A stretch of DNA of 64,000 nt from positions 1 to 64,000 of the forward strand of contig NZ_LPNR01000097.1 in NCBI RefSeq assembly GCF_019266065.1, in the 5' to 3' direction. The position numbers were made by a program, and so were the translations under genes. The DNA is from Nocardia sp. MH4 (GTDB lineage Bacteria > Actinomycetota > Actinomycetes > Mycobacteriales > Mycobacteriaceae). Position 1 is the first letter of the stretch; each line of letters begins with the position of its first letter. The notes beneath the pieces are model-generated. The model was given only the letters and a program-made list of their open reading frames with translations. It made no database searches and was not told the DNA's origin. Of the stretch, positions 62,548 through 64,000 are shown one piece after another.

Positions 62548-63594
62548 TCAGCTGCCGGTTGCCTTCTGGTACGCCGCGACATCGGCGTCCAGCTCGGTGA
62601 GGACCTTGTTCCAGTCGACCGCGACCACCTCGACGCCGGTCAGCGTGGCGGCCGGACCGCCCTCGGCGGGGGCCTTCACGTCGGTGCGCGGGGACACCGC
62701 GAAGGCCTCCGGGCCGAGCTTGCTCTGCGCGTCGGTGGCGAGCAGGAAGCTCATCAGTTTCGTGGCGTCGTCCTTGTGCGGCGCGCCCTTGGCCAGGCCC
62801 ATCACGTACGGCACCGACACGGTGGAGCGCTTGCCAGCGGTCGCCGGGAAGAAGACGTTGAACTTGGAGCCCTTCTCCTGCACCGTGGTCAGGTTCATCT
62901 GCACGTCACCGTTGGCGATCAGCAGCTCACCCTTGTCGACCTTGGCCTGCAGCTTGCCGGTCGAGGAGGACGGGCCGACGTTGTTGGCCTGCAACGCGGC
63001 CAGGTAGTCCAGTGCGGCCTGCTTGCCGCGCAGCTGCTGCAGCAGCACCAGCACGGCGGTACCGTCGCCGGCCTGGCCGGGGGTGGAGTACTGCAGCTTG
63101 CCCTTGAACTCCGGCTTCAGCAGGTCCTCCCAGGTCAGCGCGGAGGCGTCGACCGAGGGGTTGGCGATGAAGCACAGGTAGTTGTTGGCCAGGGTCACGT
63201 AGGTGCCCTCGGCGTCCTTGTCGGTGGCCGGGATCGCGGCGGTGTCGATGCCGCTGGGCTGCAGCAGTCCGGACTGCTTGGCCTTCTGGATGAACGGCGG
63301 CAGGGTGACGACCACGTCGGCCTGCGGGTTGGACTGCTCCTTGTCGACGCGGTTCACGACCTCGCCGGAACCCGCCTCGACGAGGTTGACCGCGATGCCG
63401 GTCTGCGCGGTGAACTCGGCGAACCGGTTCTTGTACCAGCCACCGACACCGTCGGCGGAGTAGACGGTGACGGTCTTGCCGTCCGCGGATTCGGTGCCGG
63501 TGCCGCCGCAGGCCGCGGTGAACGCGACGGCGGTGACGCCGGCCAGCAGCAGCGCGACCTTGGACAGGCGGCGCGCGGTGAGGGAAGTACGCAC
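62548..63594 (-). CDS. ABC importer substrate-binding lipoprotein
   Basis: A 348-residue lipoprotein. The signal peptide LSKVALLLAGVTAVAFTAAC ends in a lipobox with Cys near residue 29. The mature protein is a FbpA/PhnS-type binding protein: VTVYSADGVGGWYKNRFAEF, VNLVEAGSGEVVNRVDKEQS, LANNYLCFIANPS, LLKPEFKGKLQYSTPGQAGD and VPYVMGLAKGAPHKDDA. Neighbouring phosphonatase-like HAD and permease type favour 2-aminoethylphosphonate over ferric iron as ligand. GTG 63594; it is the first gene of the transporter unit. Confidence 0.86.
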   Translation of the reverse strand: MRTSLTARRLSKVALLLAGVTAVAFTAACGGTGTESADGKTVTVYSADGVGGWYKNRFAEFTAQTGIAVNLVEAGSGEVVNRVDKEQSNPQADVVVTLPPFIQKAKQSGLLQPSGIDTAAIPATDKDAEGTYVTLANNYLCFIANPSVDASALTWEDLLKPEFKGKLQYSTPGQAGDGTAVLVLLQQLRGKQAALDYLAALQANNVGPSSSTGKLQAKVDKGELLIANGDVQMNLTTVQEKGSKFNVFFPATAGKRSTVSVPYVMGLAKGAPHKDDATKLMSFLLATDAQSKLGPEAFAVSPRTDVKAPAEGGPAATLTGVEVVAVDWNKVLTELDADVAAYQKATGS

Positions 63595-63681
63595 GATTAC
63601 AGCAACTTTCGTCTCGTTGTCGAGGGGGAATCGCAGGGACGGTGGATCTTCGAGACACCGCGACGGGTTGCCGCGGCGGAG

Positions 63682-64000
63682 TCAGGGCGCCAGTACCAGC
63701 GCGGGGAAATCGGCGACCGAGGCGACGACATGGGTCGCGCCGGCGGCGCGCAACTCGTCGGCGGTGTGCGCGCCGGTGAGGGTGCCCGCGACGATGCCCG
63801 CGCCCGCCGCGAGGCCGGTCGCGATGTCGCTGGTGGTGTCGCCGAGCACGGCGATCCGGTCGACCGCGTCGACGCCGAGGCGCAGGGCCGCGGTGAGGAC
63901 CATGTCGGGGTACGGGCGGCCACGCCCGGCGTCCGAGGGGGCCAGCGTGAGGTCGGCCAGGTCGGCCCACCCGAGAACGGCCAGCAGCTTGTCCTGGGTG
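63682..64000 (-). CDS. Phosphonatase-like HAD hydrolase, C-terminal fragment
   Basis: The 3' end of a gene running off the right edge (about 105 codons seen). ADLTLAPSDAGRGRPYPDMVL contains the HAD motif III Lys/Arg region in the GRPxPD form used by phosphonoacetaldehyde-hydrolase-like enzymes, and RIAVLGDTTSDIATGLAAGAG is motif IV (GDTxxDI). The end is ATHVVASVADFPALVL. The group (PhnX-like) is typically adjacent to aminoethylphosphonate transporters, which supports the assignment of the downstream ABC genes. The nucleophile Asp is beyond the window. Confidence 0.82.
   Translation of the reverse strand, partial: TQDKLLAVLGWADLADLTLAPSDAGRGRPYPDMVLTAALRLGVDAVDRIAVLGDTTSDIATGLAAGAGIVAGTLTGAHTADELRAAGATHVVASVADFPALVLAP

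Overview
The window is a high-GC actinobacterial chromosome segment, most likely from a mycolic-acid-producing genus such as Nocardia. The evidence is very strong G/C use at third codon positions, many GTG starts, leaderless-looking promoters, two F420-type (PPOX) proteins plus a luciferase-like and an F420-reductase-like protein, and a gene order that (from memory) follows the Mycobacterium tuberculosis Rv2839c-Rv2861c block: infB, ylxR/rnpM, nusA, rimP, a lipoprotein plus ferritin-like pair, proS, efpA, cysG, cobB, cobO, Mg-chelatase-like, GNAT, mqo, alpha/beta hydrolase, map. I see no insertion sequence, prophage, CRISPR array or rRNA. The differences from that block are inserted accessory gene groups.

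Layout. 1-3894: minus-strand infB-rnpM-nusA-rimP operon, then a lipoprotein/DUF4439 pair. 4017-9158: acyl-CoA dehydrogenase, a divergent MarR gene with FAD monooxygenase, and an internally duplicated DUF6882-like protein. 9283-16738: proS, yaaA, an ArsR/VOC pair, an F420-reductase-like enzyme, LysR opposite a DJ-1/PfpI protein, an SGNH esterase and an HD-like hydrolase. 16806-21887: a PucR regulator divergent from a methylmalonate-semialdehyde dehydrogenase/omega-aminotransferase pair (beta-alanine or GABA type catabolism), then a PPOX protein. 21909-24689: efpA and cysG. 24814-30212: yeast-type cytosine deaminase, a dioxygenase remnant, a secreted hydrolase, a DoxX-like membrane protein, and an APH-family kinase with a DUF7064/7065-type partner.

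30277-32260 is the most notable region: a Ro60/TROVE protein gene preceded on the same strand by two tandem structured RNAs. Each has a closed outer helix, the same asymmetric internal loop and a covarying 8-bp inner helix. The distal module of the first is a circularly permuted tRNA: T-arm, acceptor stem closed by a loop, then U8-A9 and D-arm. I read these as Y RNAs of the YrlA (tRNA-mimic) type. 32266-37235: cobalamin genes (CobE/CbiG-C, cobB, cobO, chelatase-like), with cobQ further on at 41993-43597. 37339-46783: GNAT, mqo, two alpha/beta hydrolase-type proteins, a small membrane protein, cobQ, map and an FdhF/YdeP-like molybdopterin oxidoreductase.

46933-52686: a sugar-phosphate module of class I fructose-bisphosphate aldolase, a two-component system, transketolase and a CbbY-like phosphatase. 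52772-54759: a MarR-regulated drug exporter with two matching operator copies. 54849-59430: luciferase-like monooxygenase, membrane proteins, a DUF1772/PPOX pair behind a triple CTAGC palindrome array, an XRE regulator and an SDR. 59538-64000: an ABC importer (2-aminoethylphosphonate or iron class) with a phosphonatase-like HAD protein cut by the window edge.
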